Source: Planctomycetaceae bacterium
GTDB lineage: Bacteria; Planctomycetota; Phycisphaerae; Phycisphaerales; SM1A02
Assembly: GCA_947490615.1 (NCBI GenBank)
Contig: CANLHK010000007.1
Coordinates: 1-64,000, forward strand
DNA length: 64,000 nucleotides
Reading direction: 5' to 3'
A program made the position numbers and the translations under genes. The first letter of the stretch is position 1. Every line of letters begins with the position of its first letter. Shown here piece by piece: positions 34,648-43,613 of this stretch. The notes under the pieces are model-generated. The model saw only the letters and a list, made by a program, of their open reading frames with translations, ran no database searches and had not been told where the DNA came from.

Positions 34648-36510
34648 CTAGCGCGGACCAAGCCAGATGCCCTCAAGGAGCTTCCGCGAGAGGTCGAGCT
34701 TCTCGCTGCCAGCGATCACGGCGAGTCCCTCTTCCACCATCGCGCGGTCAACAGTTTGGTGGCCGATGTACGCCAGCAAGAGCCCGTACCCAGGCTGGTC
34801 TTGGCCTGGAATCATGCGGGTGCGAATCAACTTCACCGCCTCGGTCAGTCGCTCAGGCGAAGGAAGCAGTGTGCGGTCGTACTTGGCGTCGATCAACTCA
34901 GGGAACGCGACAAAGAGATTGCGCAGCGTGAGCGATGAGGAGAGATAGAGCCCCGCGCCGAGTTGCGCGTGCGCGATGCCTGCTTCGACAAGCGGATTCT
35001 CTGACGCGAGTGCCTGCGCCTGCTCGAAGCGGCGCTCGGCGCGGAAGTAGTCGCCGTCACGCAGCGCACTCTCACCTTGTTGGACAAGCTCATCCACGCG
35101 ACGCCGATCGTCGCGGCTGAGCGTGTCGATCTTCTTTCCGTGCCGAAGAATGAGCGCGGCGTCTTCCACCGAGAGAATCGGCGCGCGCCTCGCTTCAACG
35201 CCCGTCTCGGTGTTCTGCACCGGAATGCCTTGCGGAACCACGAGGTCGCCGGGTGCTGGCTTCGGCTTGTCCTCAGGCTTCGCTTCAGGCTTGAGCTCGC
35301 CAGGACGCGTGAACTTCGGGCGCATCGGCGCAAGCGTGTCGCGTACTTGATCGAGCGGTGTCTGGGCTGCGTCGCTGGGATTCATCGGATTCGCGGGATC
35401 AACGGGCTTCGTGGGATCCGCAGGATTCGTCGTCGCGTTGTTCGTGTTGCTTCCTGTCTTGTTGATCGAGTCCACGATGTCGAGGTACGACTTGGGAAGC
35501 ACCTTGGTTGACTCTGCGCGCAGACGATCCGCCGCGGAGTCTCCCTTGAGACGAAGATCAACCCGTCGCGAGTCGGGCGCCTGCATCGAGATGCCGTCGC
35601 GGACGAGCTTGTAGTCGTCCATCGTTGCGAGCCCTGCGGCGATGTCTTGCCGTGCCCGCGCGCGCTCGTAGACGCTGAGCCCTGAGCGCGCGAGTGGATC
35701 GCCGATCGCCTCGATCTGCAATCCGCGCAGTGGCGACATCACATAGCGCAGTGGAACGCCCGTCGAGCTGGTGCTTGTGGCGATCTCACGATCGGATCCG
35801 AGTTCGCGGTTCAAGCGACCAAAGGACATCTGCGCGTTGGCGCGATCAAGACGCAATCGACTGTCGGGTTGGTCGACCACAGGAGCGACGCCACCAAGCG
35901 GTGTGCTCTCCCGTCGATACTCAAACACGCCAAGTCCTTGCGAGACCAGAAAGCGATCGCGCGCGATCGGCGAGGTCACGAAGGCAGGATTTGAGAACGC
36001 GCTGTCGGCACGGAAGGCGTAGCTGTCGTCGGAACCGACGCGCGCTCGGAAGTCGGTGTCGGCGGTGTAGCCGACCGAGCCACGGAAGCCTCGACCGCCA
36101 GGGACCGAGCCGGTTACGAGGAGATTGCGCGAGTTGTAGTCCAACGGAACGAGGCTCGAGTTCGCGCCACCCGAACCAAGTTGCGAGTTGGCGTCGAGGA
36201 CATTGCCTGAACCAGCGGCACGACCCGCACCCGTCGTCTGCGACCAGCGGAAGGTTTGACCACCGAGCGCGTTTCCGTCACCGAGTCCTTGGCCGCGACC
36301 ACCGAGAAACTGCGACGGTTGGAAGGTGCCACCGCTACTCCCGCCCACGCGCGTGCCACCGATCTGCGTGCCGACGCGCGTCCCCTGCACTTGCGATTGT
36401 GCGAGACTGGCCTGCGCCACGGCGAGCGCCAACGACGCCGCAGCCAAGAGGGCGAACGGGCGCAGCGCGCGGGCGTGTGGAAGAACGAGAGTTGGGTCGA
36501 TCAAACGCAT
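34648..36510 (-). CDS. Exported TPR-containing protein of unknown function
   Basis: A 620-residue exported protein. The signal peptide (residues 8-33, FALLAAASLALAVAQASLAQ) is followed by a Gly/Ser/Gln-rich low-complexity part (40-170), a middle without clear family features, a Pro/Lys-rich linker (about 390-450) and a helical C-terminus with TPR-like patterns (ALRDGDYFRAERRFEQAQALASENPLVEAGIAHAQLGAG). The family is not known to me. It lies upstream of the galactokinase by six bases and 149 bp downstream of the membrane-anchored protein, so the three may form one transcript. The ATG at 36508-36510 is chosen because the signal peptide begins there. Confidence 0.8.
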   Translation of the reverse strand: MRLIDPTLVLPHARALRPFALLAAASLALAVAQASLAQSQVQGTRVGTQIGGTRVGGSSGGTFQPSQFLGGRGQGLGDGNALGGQTFRWSQTTGAGRAAGSGNVLDANSQLGSGGANSSLVPLDYNSRNLLVTGSVPGGRGFRGSVGYTADTDFRARVGSDDSYAFRADSAFSNPAFVTSPIARDRFLVSQGLGVFEYRRESTPLGGVAPVVDQPDSRLRLDRANAQMSFGRLNRELGSDREIATSTSSTGVPLRYVMSPLRGLQIEAIGDPLARSGLSVYERARARQDIAAGLATMDDYKLVRDGISMQAPDSRRVDLRLKGDSAADRLRAESTKVLPKSYLDIVDSINKTGSNTNNATTNPADPTKPVDPANPMNPSDAAQTPLDQVRDTLAPMRPKFTRPGELKPEAKPEDKPKPAPGDLVVPQGIPVQNTETGVEARRAPILSVEDAALILRHGKKIDTLSRDDRRRVDELVQQGESALRDGDYFRAERRFEQAQALASENPLVEAGIAHAQLGAGLYLSSSLTLRNLFVAFPELIDAKYDRTLLPSPERLTEAVKLIRTRMIPGQDQPGYGLLLAYIGHQTVDRAMVEEGLAVIAGSEKLDLSRKLLEGIWLGPR

Positions 36511-36658
36511 GCGGAACTCGGGTTTCTTTCGGCGTGCTGCTGCGCAACACGGTCCCATGGTGCTTCCGCAAGTCACCTGACTCGCGAGACTGGAGTATCG
36601 GCTCACTCTGCGGAAAGGCAAGAGATCTTGCGGGTTGCGGCGCTCGTTCTCCGCGCGC

Positions 36659-37402
36659 TCAGGAGTCGTTCGCGGTGCGGCGCACGGCGCGCTCCACCTC
36701 GGCAAGCCTTAGCGCGCCGACGAGCTCGCGCGCGAGTTCGTGCTTGCGCGCGTAGACCGCGATGACGAACCCACCCTCGCGGTAGACCTCGACGGTGCCC
36801 TGGGTCGCCCCCGCGCCATGACCGACGCCATCTCCGATCGCAAACTGCTCGCCTTCGGGCAGCGGAATCGGGCGGCCATAACGGTCGTAGACGAGAAAGC
36901 GATCCTCGTCGAGCACCACAGCCAAGGCAGCCACCGCGCCGCCATCGTCACGACGCAAGATCGCAAGCCCACCGCTTCCGCCTGGCAGTCGAACCCTCTG
37001 CACAGAAGTCGCCTCGAGTCGGAGCTTCGCAAGCGACGGAAGCGCCACGCCGTACTCGGTGATGCGGTCAAGCTTGAGCGCGAACTCTTCCTCGGTCATC
37101 CGCGAGACAGCATTCCCCATGTCGAGATCGATGAAGCCCTGCTGTGTCCGCGAAACGACCGCTTCGGCAAACTCGATGAGCGTGACGCCCGAGGGCGACT
37201 GCTGGCGATTCCCGATCCGTGGTCCAAACACGCCGATAAACACGGAGAACAGCACGAGAGCCACGGTCGCAGCGATCGCGCTGCCGCTGGTCTCTTTGCG
37301 CGCACGAATCGCGGGCGTCGGCGCGGGAGCGGGCGCGGATGCCTCAAGCGAAGCACCCTCCGTGGGCTCAGGCTGCGGGAGTTCGGACTCATCGCGTGTC
37401 AC
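36659..37402 (-). CDS. Single-span membrane protein of unknown function
   Basis: A 247-residue protein with a Pro/Ala/Glu-rich cytoplasmic N-terminus (1-40), one membrane span (about 44-62, AIAATVALVLFSVFIGVFG) and an outer domain of about 185 residues (ITEYGVALPSLAKLRLEATS, RVRLPGGSGGLAILRRDDGG, RFLVYDRYGRPIPLPEG). No known domain is recognised. The topology (short inside, one span, beta-rich outside) is common to anti-sigma-like and stress-sensing proteins, but no sigma factor adjoins. It is 59 bp from the divergent metG. Confidence 0.75.
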   Translation of the reverse strand: MTRDESELPQPEPTEGASLEASAPAPAPTPAIRARKETSGSAIAATVALVLFSVFIGVFGPRIGNRQQSPSGVTLIEFAEAVVSRTQQGFIDLDMGNAVSRMTEEEFALKLDRITEYGVALPSLAKLRLEATSVQRVRLPGGSGGLAILRRDDGGAVAALAVVLDEDRFLVYDRYGRPIPLPEGEQFAIGDGVGHGAGATQGTVEVYREGGFVIAVYARKHELARELVGALRLAEVERAVRRTANDS

Positions 37403-37461
37403 GATCGCATCGTACGACCGATTGCAAAGGCCACTGCGCTGAGGTCTGTAGGATTCCCGAC

Positions 37462-39051
37462 ATGTCTCGTTCGTTGCCTGCGTACATCACCACGCCCATC
37501 TACTACGTGAACGACCGCCCGCATATCGGGCACGCGTACACGACGACCTTGTGCGATGTCTGGGCGCGCGCGATGCGACTTGATGGCAGGGATGTCTTCT
37601 TCCTCACGGGAACCGACGAGCACGGACTCAAAGTCGAGAAGAGCGCTAAGGAGCGCGGCATCACTCCGCAAGCCTTGGCTGACGAGAACTCCGCGGAGTT
37701 CCGCAAGGTCATGGGTCTCTTCGGACTCACCAACGACGACTTCATCCGCACCACTGAGCCGCGACACGAGTCGCAGGTCAAGCAGTTTGTCGAGAAGCTC
37801 CTCGCGTCAGGTGACATCTATCTCGGTGAGTTTGTCGGGTGGTACGACGAGGGCCAAGAGGAGTACATCACCGACACGCGCGCCAAGGAGCTCGACTACA
37901 AGAGCGCGATCTCGGGCAAGCCCTTAGTGCGCGCCACCGAGAAGAACTACTACTTTCGCCTCAGCGCCTACCAAGCGCGACTCGAAGCGTTCTTCGCGGC
38001 CAATCCGCGCTTCGTGCGACCCGCGGGTCGTTTCAACGAAGTGCTTGGTCGCGTGCGTGAGGGACTGCAAGATGTTCCCGTCACGCGCACGAACTTCACT
38101 TGGGGTATCGGCATGCCCAACGCACCGGAGCATGTCATCTATGTCTGGATCGATGCGCTCTTCAACTACGCGACGGCGCTGGGACTCGCTGACGGCAGCA
38201 GCGCGCTGGCAAAAGACCGCGCAAGGTTCTGGCCACCCGAGTACCACGTGATCGGCAAAGAAATCCTCTGGTTCCACGCGGTCATCTGGCCCGCGCTGTT
38301 GATGGCGTGTGACATCGCGATGCCGAAGTGCGTGTATGCGCACTCGTTCTGGATCTCCAATGGACAGAAGATGTCGAAGTCGCTTGGGAACTTCATCGAC
38401 CTCCCGACCATCGAGTCGTACTTCGCAAAGTACGGCCTCGACGCGTGGCGTTGGTACATGGCCACGCAAGGACCGATCGGTACGCAAGACGCTGACTTCA
38501 GCCCCAAGCACTTTCACGAGGTCTACACCGCGAACCTCGTGAACACCTTCGCCAACTGCGCGAGCCGCACGAGCTCAATGATCGAGAAGTACTTTGCAGG
38601 CGCGATGCCGACGGCGGACACGAGCTCGATGCCGACCTCTAACGCATCAGGCGCACCAATTTGGAGCGCCTTCACCGCGCACTCCGCAAGTAAGACGCTC
38701 CAGCACTACGCCGACTTTGAACTCGCCGAGGCCGCCGACACCGCGCTCTCGATCGTGCGCAGCGTCGACCTTCTCATCAACGAGACCGCGCCGTTCAAGT
38801 TGGCGAAGGATCCAGCGAATCTGCCGCGGGTGGCGCAGATCCTTGCGGCCTGCGCCGAAGGCGTGCGGGTGGCGGCGGTGCTGCTCACCCCGATCATGCC
38901 CACCAAGTGTGCCGAAGTGCTTGCGGCCTACGGATCTCCGATCGAGGCCTCGGACGGCATGCTCGCCGCAGCGCGCTGGGGCGGATTGAAAGCGGGCACG
39001 CCGATCGCCAAGTGCGCGCCGTTCATGCGCGTGGATGCGCCGACGACCTGA
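37462..39051 (+). CDS. metG: Methionyl-tRNA synthetase
   Basis: Charges initiator and elongator tRNA-Met. The 529-residue protein has the class I motifs HIGH (DRPHIGHAYTT) and KMSKS (GQKMSKSLGNF), and the MetRS core (FLTGTDEHGLKVEKSA; EILWFHAVIWPA). The connective region LGEFVGWYDEGQEEYITD has no cysteines, so it lacks the zinc knuckle. The C-terminal tRNA-binding (EMAP-like) domain is absent, giving the compact form. The ATG at 37462 starts the fold directly. The preceding bases overlap the divergent membrane protein promoter. Confidence 0.96.
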   Translation: MSRSLPAYITTPIYYVNDRPHIGHAYTTTLCDVWARAMRLDGRDVFFLTGTDEHGLKVEKSAKERGITPQALADENSAEFRKVMGLFGLTNDDFIRTTEPRHESQVKQFVEKLLASGDIYLGEFVGWYDEGQEEYITDTRAKELDYKSAISGKPLVRATEKNYYFRLSAYQARLEAFFAANPRFVRPAGRFNEVLGRVREGLQDVPVTRTNFTWGIGMPNAPEHVIYVWIDALFNYATALGLADGSSALAKDRARFWPPEYHVIGKEILWFHAVIWPALLMACDIAMPKCVYAHSFWISNGQKMSKSLGNFIDLPTIESYFAKYGLDAWRWYMATQGPIGTQDADFSPKHFHEVYTANLVNTFANCASRTSSMIEKYFAGAMPTADTSSMPTSNASGAPIWSAFTAHSASKTLQHYADFELAEAADTALSIVRSVDLLINETAPFKLAKDPANLPRVAQILAACAEGVRVAAVLLTPIMPTKCAEVLAAYGSPIEASDGMLAAARWGGLKAGTPIAKCAPFMRVDAPTT

Positions 39052-39132
39052 GCGGCTGAATCTCACAAAATCGTACGATCCCGCAGCGGACGCGTCGCGC
39101 GGGCGTGGTTTGTCCGTTGAAAGGCACCAACC

Positions 39133-40566
39133 ATGCTTCGACACACCAACCACTTCACCTTCCACTGCACGACCTTGCTCGGCACCGCACTTCTCGCCTG
39201 CAGCTGCGCGCTCGCGACGCAGCCCGATTCGCCGACCGCGCCCACGGCGGTCCGTGCCCTGTCTCAGGACGCGGATGCCATCAGCACGATGTCGACGACG
39301 GACCTCCGTAAGCTCGTGTCCAAACTTTCGATTGAGCGCAGGGATAGCTCGCTCACTCCAGAAGAGAAAGAAGCACTCTCGACGAAGTTTCAGCTGGTTC
39401 TTGAGGAGCTCAAGAAGCGTGGGAGAGAAGACGCCGCCGCAGCGCCGGTTCCCACTGGCGCATCTGCACCTCTCCCGCCCGCCACGCCGACGCCACCCGA
39501 GCAACTGCGAGCGGCGTGGAAGCGCGCGATGGCCATCACCCAAGAGTTGGCCTTCAGCGCCGCGAACGCGCCAGGGCGCTCCAACCTTCAGGAGGAGTTG
39601 ATGCGTGTGCAAGCAGAGGTGCGGCTCGACCCCGCGTCCGCGCAGGTCGTTGAGCGCGTTCCGGTTGATCCGCGTCTTCTTGCCACAGCGCGCGCCACTG
39701 ATGTGGCTCTGTTCATGGCCGCGCAAAACCGCACGCCTGGCGGTCGCATCATTGATCCCCTGTTCGACTTCACCAAGCGGGTGCAGGCTGATCTCAGTGC
39801 GCAGGGTTCCGAGGTCGAGATCGGTATCGACTCCCCGTTGGCGATGATCGGCCTCACTGGAATGCGCTGGCAGGTCGAGGATGCCAAAATCGCGCTGAAA
39901 GAAGCGCTTCCTGCCTATCTCGGGCGACTGCAGGAGTTGGCGAAGGCTGATGCCGACGCGCGCCGTGATCGGGAGCGCGAGGCCAATGAAGTGTTCCTGA
40001 GTACGACCGTGAACGTCACCTGGCAAGGCGGCAAGCTCGGCGATCTCATCGAGAAGGTGCGCGCGTGTGTCGTGTGCAATGTGGTGCTGGCCGATCCGCA
40101 GGTCGCCGACATCACCATCCCAAAGCTGCATGTTGGCGGTGTGCTCCCGGAAGTCTTCTTCAAGTCGCTTCAGTACATTCCGCTCGAGGGCGGCTCGTCC
40201 ATCACGGTCGATGTCGTGGCGCCTCCAGAAGCAACGGTTGAGTCAGGCAAGGCACCAACGGCCGTGCTTGCGCAACGATCACGGCCGATGATCATCATCA
40301 AGACCCCAAAGACCAGTCAGCACGATCCGAGCGTCGAGCAGATCTTCGACCTTGGTCATGTGGGGATGCATCCATCGAACGGTGACACTTCGGTCAAGGA
40401 CATCAAGTCCCTCATCGAAGCCATCGACTTCACGGTGCAGGCCGATGGATGCGCCGACGAGGTCAAGGTGCGCTACCACGAGCCGACGAAGTTGCTCTTC
40501 GTCAAGGGACCACGGCACGCGATGGCGTTGATCTCCAAGATCGTTTCCATCGTGAAGGACAGGTAG
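39133..40566 (+). CDS. Putative lipoprotein with secretin N0/N1-like domains
   Basis: A 477-residue exported protein, probably a lipoprotein (ALLAC, Cys23). After a Pro/Ala-rich stretch and a helical middle (about 115-285), it has a STN/secretin N0-like module (about 293-350: NVTWQGGKLGDLIEKVRACVV, VADITIPKLHVGGVLPEV) and a secretin N1-like module at the C-terminus (about 400-477: VEQIFDLGHVG, then EPTKLLFVKGPRHAMALISKI). There is no secretin barrel. STN modules elsewhere bind partner proteins, including anti-sigma factors. The TAG stop overlaps the GTG start of the sigma factor by one base, so the genes are coupled. Domain calls rest on pattern, not on a search. Confidence 0.7.
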   Translation: MLRHTNHFTFHCTTLLGTALLACSCALATQPDSPTAPTAVRALSQDADAISTMSTTDLRKLVSKLSIERRDSSLTPEEKEALSTKFQLVLEELKKRGREDAAAAPVPTGASAPLPPATPTPPEQLRAAWKRAMAITQELAFSAANAPGRSNLQEELMRVQAEVRLDPASAQVVERVPVDPRLLATARATDVALFMAAQNRTPGGRIIDPLFDFTKRVQADLSAQGSEVEIGIDSPLAMIGLTGMRWQVEDAKIALKEALPAYLGRLQELAKADADARRDREREANEVFLSTTVNVTWQGGKLGDLIEKVRACVVCNVVLADPQVADITIPKLHVGGVLPEVFFKSLQYIPLEGGSSITVDVVAPPEATVESGKAPTAVLAQRSRPMIIIKTPKTSQHDPSVEQIFDLGHVGMHPSNGDTSVKDIKSLIEAIDFTVQADGCADEVKVRYHEPTKLLFVKGPRHAMALISKIVSIVKDR

Positions 40567-41102
40567 TGCCCACTGAGCGCCCCACCGAGTCGAACGACGA
40601 GTGGGCCGCGCGCGTCACGCGTGCGGTCCGCTCTGGTTCGCGGGAGGCGCTCGCCGAAATCTACGATCGCTGTGCCGATGAGATCGTTTCCTCACTGCGA
40701 CGCACCACGCGTCGCGACGAATCGTTTGCCCTGGACTGCCTGCAGGAGATGTTCATGAGGCTCGCCGCCAATCCGCCGATCGTCCAAACCCGCGCTGCCT
40801 TGTTCGCGTGGATGCAACTCTCCGCACTCAACGCCGCGCGCACCATGATCGTGTCGGAGCAGCGACGCAGCGTGCGAGAGCGACACGGTGGCATTGCGAC
40901 GCTGGAAGTCGTTCAAAGCACCGACTCCCCCGAGCAACTACTCACTCGTCTTAGCGCCGAAGAGTTCGAGCTCCTCCGCCTCCGCCATGTCGAACGGCTC
41001 TCCATTCGCGCGCTCGCGCAGACGCTCGGTGCGACGCCACGCGCCATCGAGAGTGCGTTGCGTCGACTGGTCACTCGCCTGCGAGAAGGAAGTGCATCAT
41101 GA
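40566..41102 (+). CDS. ECF-type RNA polymerase sigma factor
   Basis: A 178-residue sigma-70 family protein of the extracytoplasmic function type. Region 2 is SREALAEIYDRCADEIVSSLRR ... FALDCLQEMFMRLAANPP (the DxxQExF core), followed by NAARTMIVSEQRR, and region 4 is FELLRLRHVERLSIRALAQTLGATPRAIESALRRLVTRLRE, a helix-turn-helix for the -35 element. The GTG start overlaps the lipoprotein stop (TAGTG), and its TGA overlaps the ATG of the next gene (ATGA). Three genes coupled this tightly suggest a regulatory unit: lipoprotein, sigma factor and small membrane protein. Confidence 0.85.
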   Translation: MPTERPTESNDEWAARVTRAVRSGSREALAEIYDRCADEIVSSLRRTTRRDESFALDCLQEMFMRLAANPPIVQTRAALFAWMQLSALNAARTMIVSEQRRSVRERHGGIATLEVVQSTDSPEQLLTRLSAEEFELLRLRHVERLSIRALAQTLGATPRAIESALRRLVTRLREGSAS

Positions 41103-41512
41103 ATTCTGAATCCGTCCACACTCGACGCAGTGCGATCCTCGCAGCAGCAGGCGACGCCATGGGACGAGCCACGCAGCGTCGCACGCGCAACGCGCGCCTC
41201 GTCACGGCGACGCTCCTCCTTCTCGTGGGAGCCATCGCCGTGACGCTGCTCACGCGCCCTGTGGCCATACCGCAACCAACAACCCGACTCGCCATCGACT
41301 TCGCGATCGTCGGTCCCCGGCCGCACGCCGAGAAACTCGCCATGGATTTCGCCGTCGTCAACGCGACGACCACGCCCGTGCTCGACACGCTGACCGACGA
41401 AGAGGCCGAGGAACTGCTCGCTGCGAACGGCTACTGCATCAAGATCTTCCGCGTCGATGAGCGTCCGATGCTTGTGGACTGTTCGACAGGGAACACCGCG
41501 GTGATCAAGTAG
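41099..41512 (+). CDS. Small single-span membrane protein, possible anti-sigma factor
   Basis: A 137-residue protein with a basic cytoplasmic N-terminus (1-33), one membrane span (34-51, LVTATLLLLVGAIAVTLL) and a short outer part of about 85 residues. The outer part contains two similar segments, RLAIDFAIVGP and KLAMDFAVVNA, and ends in TDEEAEELLAANGYCIKIFRVDERP. No zinc anti-sigma motif is seen. Its overlap (ATGA) with the ECF sigma gene and single-span topology make it a candidate anti-sigma partner, but this is inference from position. Confidence 0.7.
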   Translation: MNSESVHTRRSAILAAAGDAMGRATQRRTRNARLVTATLLLLVGAIAVTLLTRPVAIPQPTTRLAIDFAIVGPRPHAEKLAMDFAVVNATTTPVLDTLTDEEAEELLAANGYCIKIFRVDERPMLVDCSTGNTAVIK

Positions 41513-41738
41513 CGCTCGGTGGTGTCGGTGCTGAGGTCGAGCCTTGCACCTCTGAGCGTCTCAGTGATCGGGGCAGCAGCCTCGACCCAAGAACTCCAGC
41601 GCGGATCAATTCCTCTGTTCCCACTATTTTTATTCCCGCTGCGCGAACTAGTTTTTCCATTTCTGCCCAAGACCCCCGCTCCCTCTTTCTCTTTGTAGGT
41701 ACTGGGGACTGCGTCGTCGACTTCTTTTTCGATGCCAT
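41505..41738 (-). CDS. Small basic protein of unknown function
   Basis: A 77-residue basic protein starting MASKKKSTTQSPVPTKRKRE. GGAGGT lies at the right distance before the ATG at 41736-41738, which is the main reason to call it. The middle (about 41590-41680) is lower in GC than its neighbours. The end overlaps the convergent membrane protein gene by eight bases. No family recognised; it may be a recent arrival or a non-coding stretch that looks like a gene. Confidence 0.45.
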   Translation of the reverse strand: MASKKKSTTQSPVPTKRKRERGSWAEMEKLVRAAGIKIVGTEELIRAGVLGSRLLPRSLRRSEVQGSTSAPTPPSAT

Positions 41739-42043
41739 GACAAGACCTCCATGCGATCGCACGCGTGATCGGTCGTCGACGCCCTCAGGCGAACAACGAA
41801 CGATTCCGCACGCGAATCGCAAACACCATCGTCAAGATCAGGAGGGGCGCGCCGCCAACAAGGCGCGCGCCGAAGACCCTTGATTGTGCCCAGTTTTGGC
41901 TGTTTTCAGCCAGTTTCTGGGCCGCATCGTTTTGGCACCGTGGTCGGATCGGACTCGGTTGCTGAGCGGAAGACTCCGCTGCTCTGGATGCTGACTCAAA
42001 GACTATACGGTCGGTTCAGACGCGCTGCAAGAGAAATCTCCAA
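41739..42043. other. Intergenic region between the small basic protein and cysS
   Basis: About 300 bases with no convincing gene. It has a GC-rich inverted repeat near 41848-41875 (GGCGCGC/GCGCGCC) without a T tract, and nothing else I can name. Confidence 0.5.
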
Positions 42044-43558
42044 TCACAGCGCGCGTTCCCAAGTCGTGCCTTGCGCGTTGTCCTTGATGCGCACTCCAAG
42101 GGCTACGAGTTCATCGCGCACGCGATCGCTCTCGGCCCAGTCCTTCGCAGCGCGCGCCGACTTGCGGCGCTCGAGCAGGACCTCGACCTTCGCGGCAAGA
42201 TCATCACCAGCGGCTGATGCGAGTGCGGTGTTGCGTTCGAGGACGCCGAGCACGGAGTTCATCGCGTCAAGGGCAGTGAGTTCAGACTTGGCGTCACCTG
42301 CTATCGGCTCGGTGATGGCTGTGTTGAGCGCCGCGATCGCGCGCGCGAGGTTGAGGTCGTCGCCCACGGCATCCTTGAACTCGATGAAGGCGCGCTGCAT
42401 CGGACCTTGGATCGTCGTGCCCGTTGCTCCCGCGCCCGCGCGCTCCACGAGCGCCACGCGCGCGGCGCTCCAACGATCAATCATGCGTTGGCAATCGCGC
42501 AGACCTTGCAGCGTGAAGTTCGAATTCGTTCGGTAGTGCGTGCGAACCAGCTCAAGACGCAGCGCTGCAGGCGTGACGCCCTTGGCAAACAGATCGCGCG
42601 CGGTGAAGAAGTTGCCCTTGGACTTCGACATCTTTTCGCTCTCGACCTGCAGGTGTCGGGTGTGAAACCAGACGCGCGCAAAGTGCGGTCGGCCTGTGGC
42701 ACAGCAACTCTGCGCGACCTCACATTCATGGTGCGGGAAGATGTTGTCCTCGCCGCCTGAGTGGAGATCAATCTCATCACCGAGCAGCATGCGCGCCATG
42801 GCGCTGCACTCGAGGTGCCAGCCTGGATAGCCCTCGCCCCACGGACTCGCCCAACGCATGAGGTGCGTCGGATCGGGCTTCCACAGCATGAAGTCTGCGG
42901 GATGCCGCTTGACAGCCTGGTGCTCGGCGCTGATGCGGCCGCCTTCACCTTCACGAAGATTGTCGAGCGTGTTGCCTGAGAGCTTGCCGTACTGCGGGAA
43001 ACTCTGCACGCTGAAATAGACGACGCCATCTTTGGCTGCGTAGGCGTGACCGCGCGCGACGAGTTGTTCGACGAGCGCAATCATCTGCGGCACACAGCGG
43101 GTCGGCCGCGGCATGAGTTCGGGATGTGTGCGCTCCTCGATCGCGACTTTGAGTCCAAGTTCGCGCGCGTCCTCAAGGAAGCGCTGCGCGTAGAACTCCG
43201 CGACGGCGTAAGGATTTGCTGGATCGATGTCGCTTCCCGCAGGAAGCTTGCCTGACTTCTTGGCTTCGGCGATGCGTCGCCCCGCGACGGCCATCTTGTC
43301 TTCACCACCACCATCAGCCGCGTCATCCTCCGTCATGTGTCCAACATCCGTGATGTTCATCACATGCTTCACGCAAAAGCCGTAGAGCTCGAGCGCGCGA
43401 CGCAGCGTGTCGGCGTTGAGGAACGAACGAAAGTTCCCGATGTGCGCGTCGTCGTACACCGTCGGGCCGCAGGAGTAGAACCCCACTTCACCGCCGAGGT
43501 GAATGGGAGTGAACTCTTCGAGCGACTTCGAAAGCGTGTTGTAAATGCGGAAGGCCAT
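42044..43558 (-). CDS. cysS: Cysteinyl-tRNA synthetase
   Basis: Charges tRNA-Cys. The 504-residue protein has the zinc and HIGH region SCGPTVYDDAHIGNFRSF, GYPGWHLECSAM, FPHHECEVAQS (Zn ligands) and KMSKSKGNFF. The C-terminal helical region ends in DELVALGVRIKDNAQGTTW. The ATG at 43556-43558 starts MAFRIYNTLS, the family N-terminus. It lies downstream of the acetyltransferase gene with 55 bp between; the two may share a transcript. Confidence 0.96.
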   Translation of the reverse strand: MAFRIYNTLSKSLEEFTPIHLGGEVGFYSCGPTVYDDAHIGNFRSFLNADTLRRALELYGFCVKHVMNITDVGHMTEDDAADGGGEDKMAVAGRRIAEAKKSGKLPAGSDIDPANPYAVAEFYAQRFLEDARELGLKVAIEERTHPELMPRPTRCVPQMIALVEQLVARGHAYAAKDGVVYFSVQSFPQYGKLSGNTLDNLREGEGGRISAEHQAVKRHPADFMLWKPDPTHLMRWASPWGEGYPGWHLECSAMARMLLGDEIDLHSGGEDNIFPHHECEVAQSCCATGRPHFARVWFHTRHLQVESEKMSKSKGNFFTARDLFAKGVTPAALRLELVRTHYRTNSNFTLQGLRDCQRMIDRWSAARVALVERAGAGATGTTIQGPMQRAFIEFKDAVGDDLNLARAIAALNTAITEPIAGDAKSELTALDAMNSVLGVLERNTALASAAGDDLAAKVEVLLERRKSARAAKDWAESDRVRDELVALGVRIKDNAQGTTWERAL

Positions 43559-43613
43559 GAGAGAGACACCTGTCAGAGAACGGCGTGTAGCCGACTGCGT
43601 CGCGACGCTTGGT

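Noticed and set aside
41845-41878. GC-rich inverted repeat as a terminator
   Set aside because: Stem is present but there is no T run on either strand.
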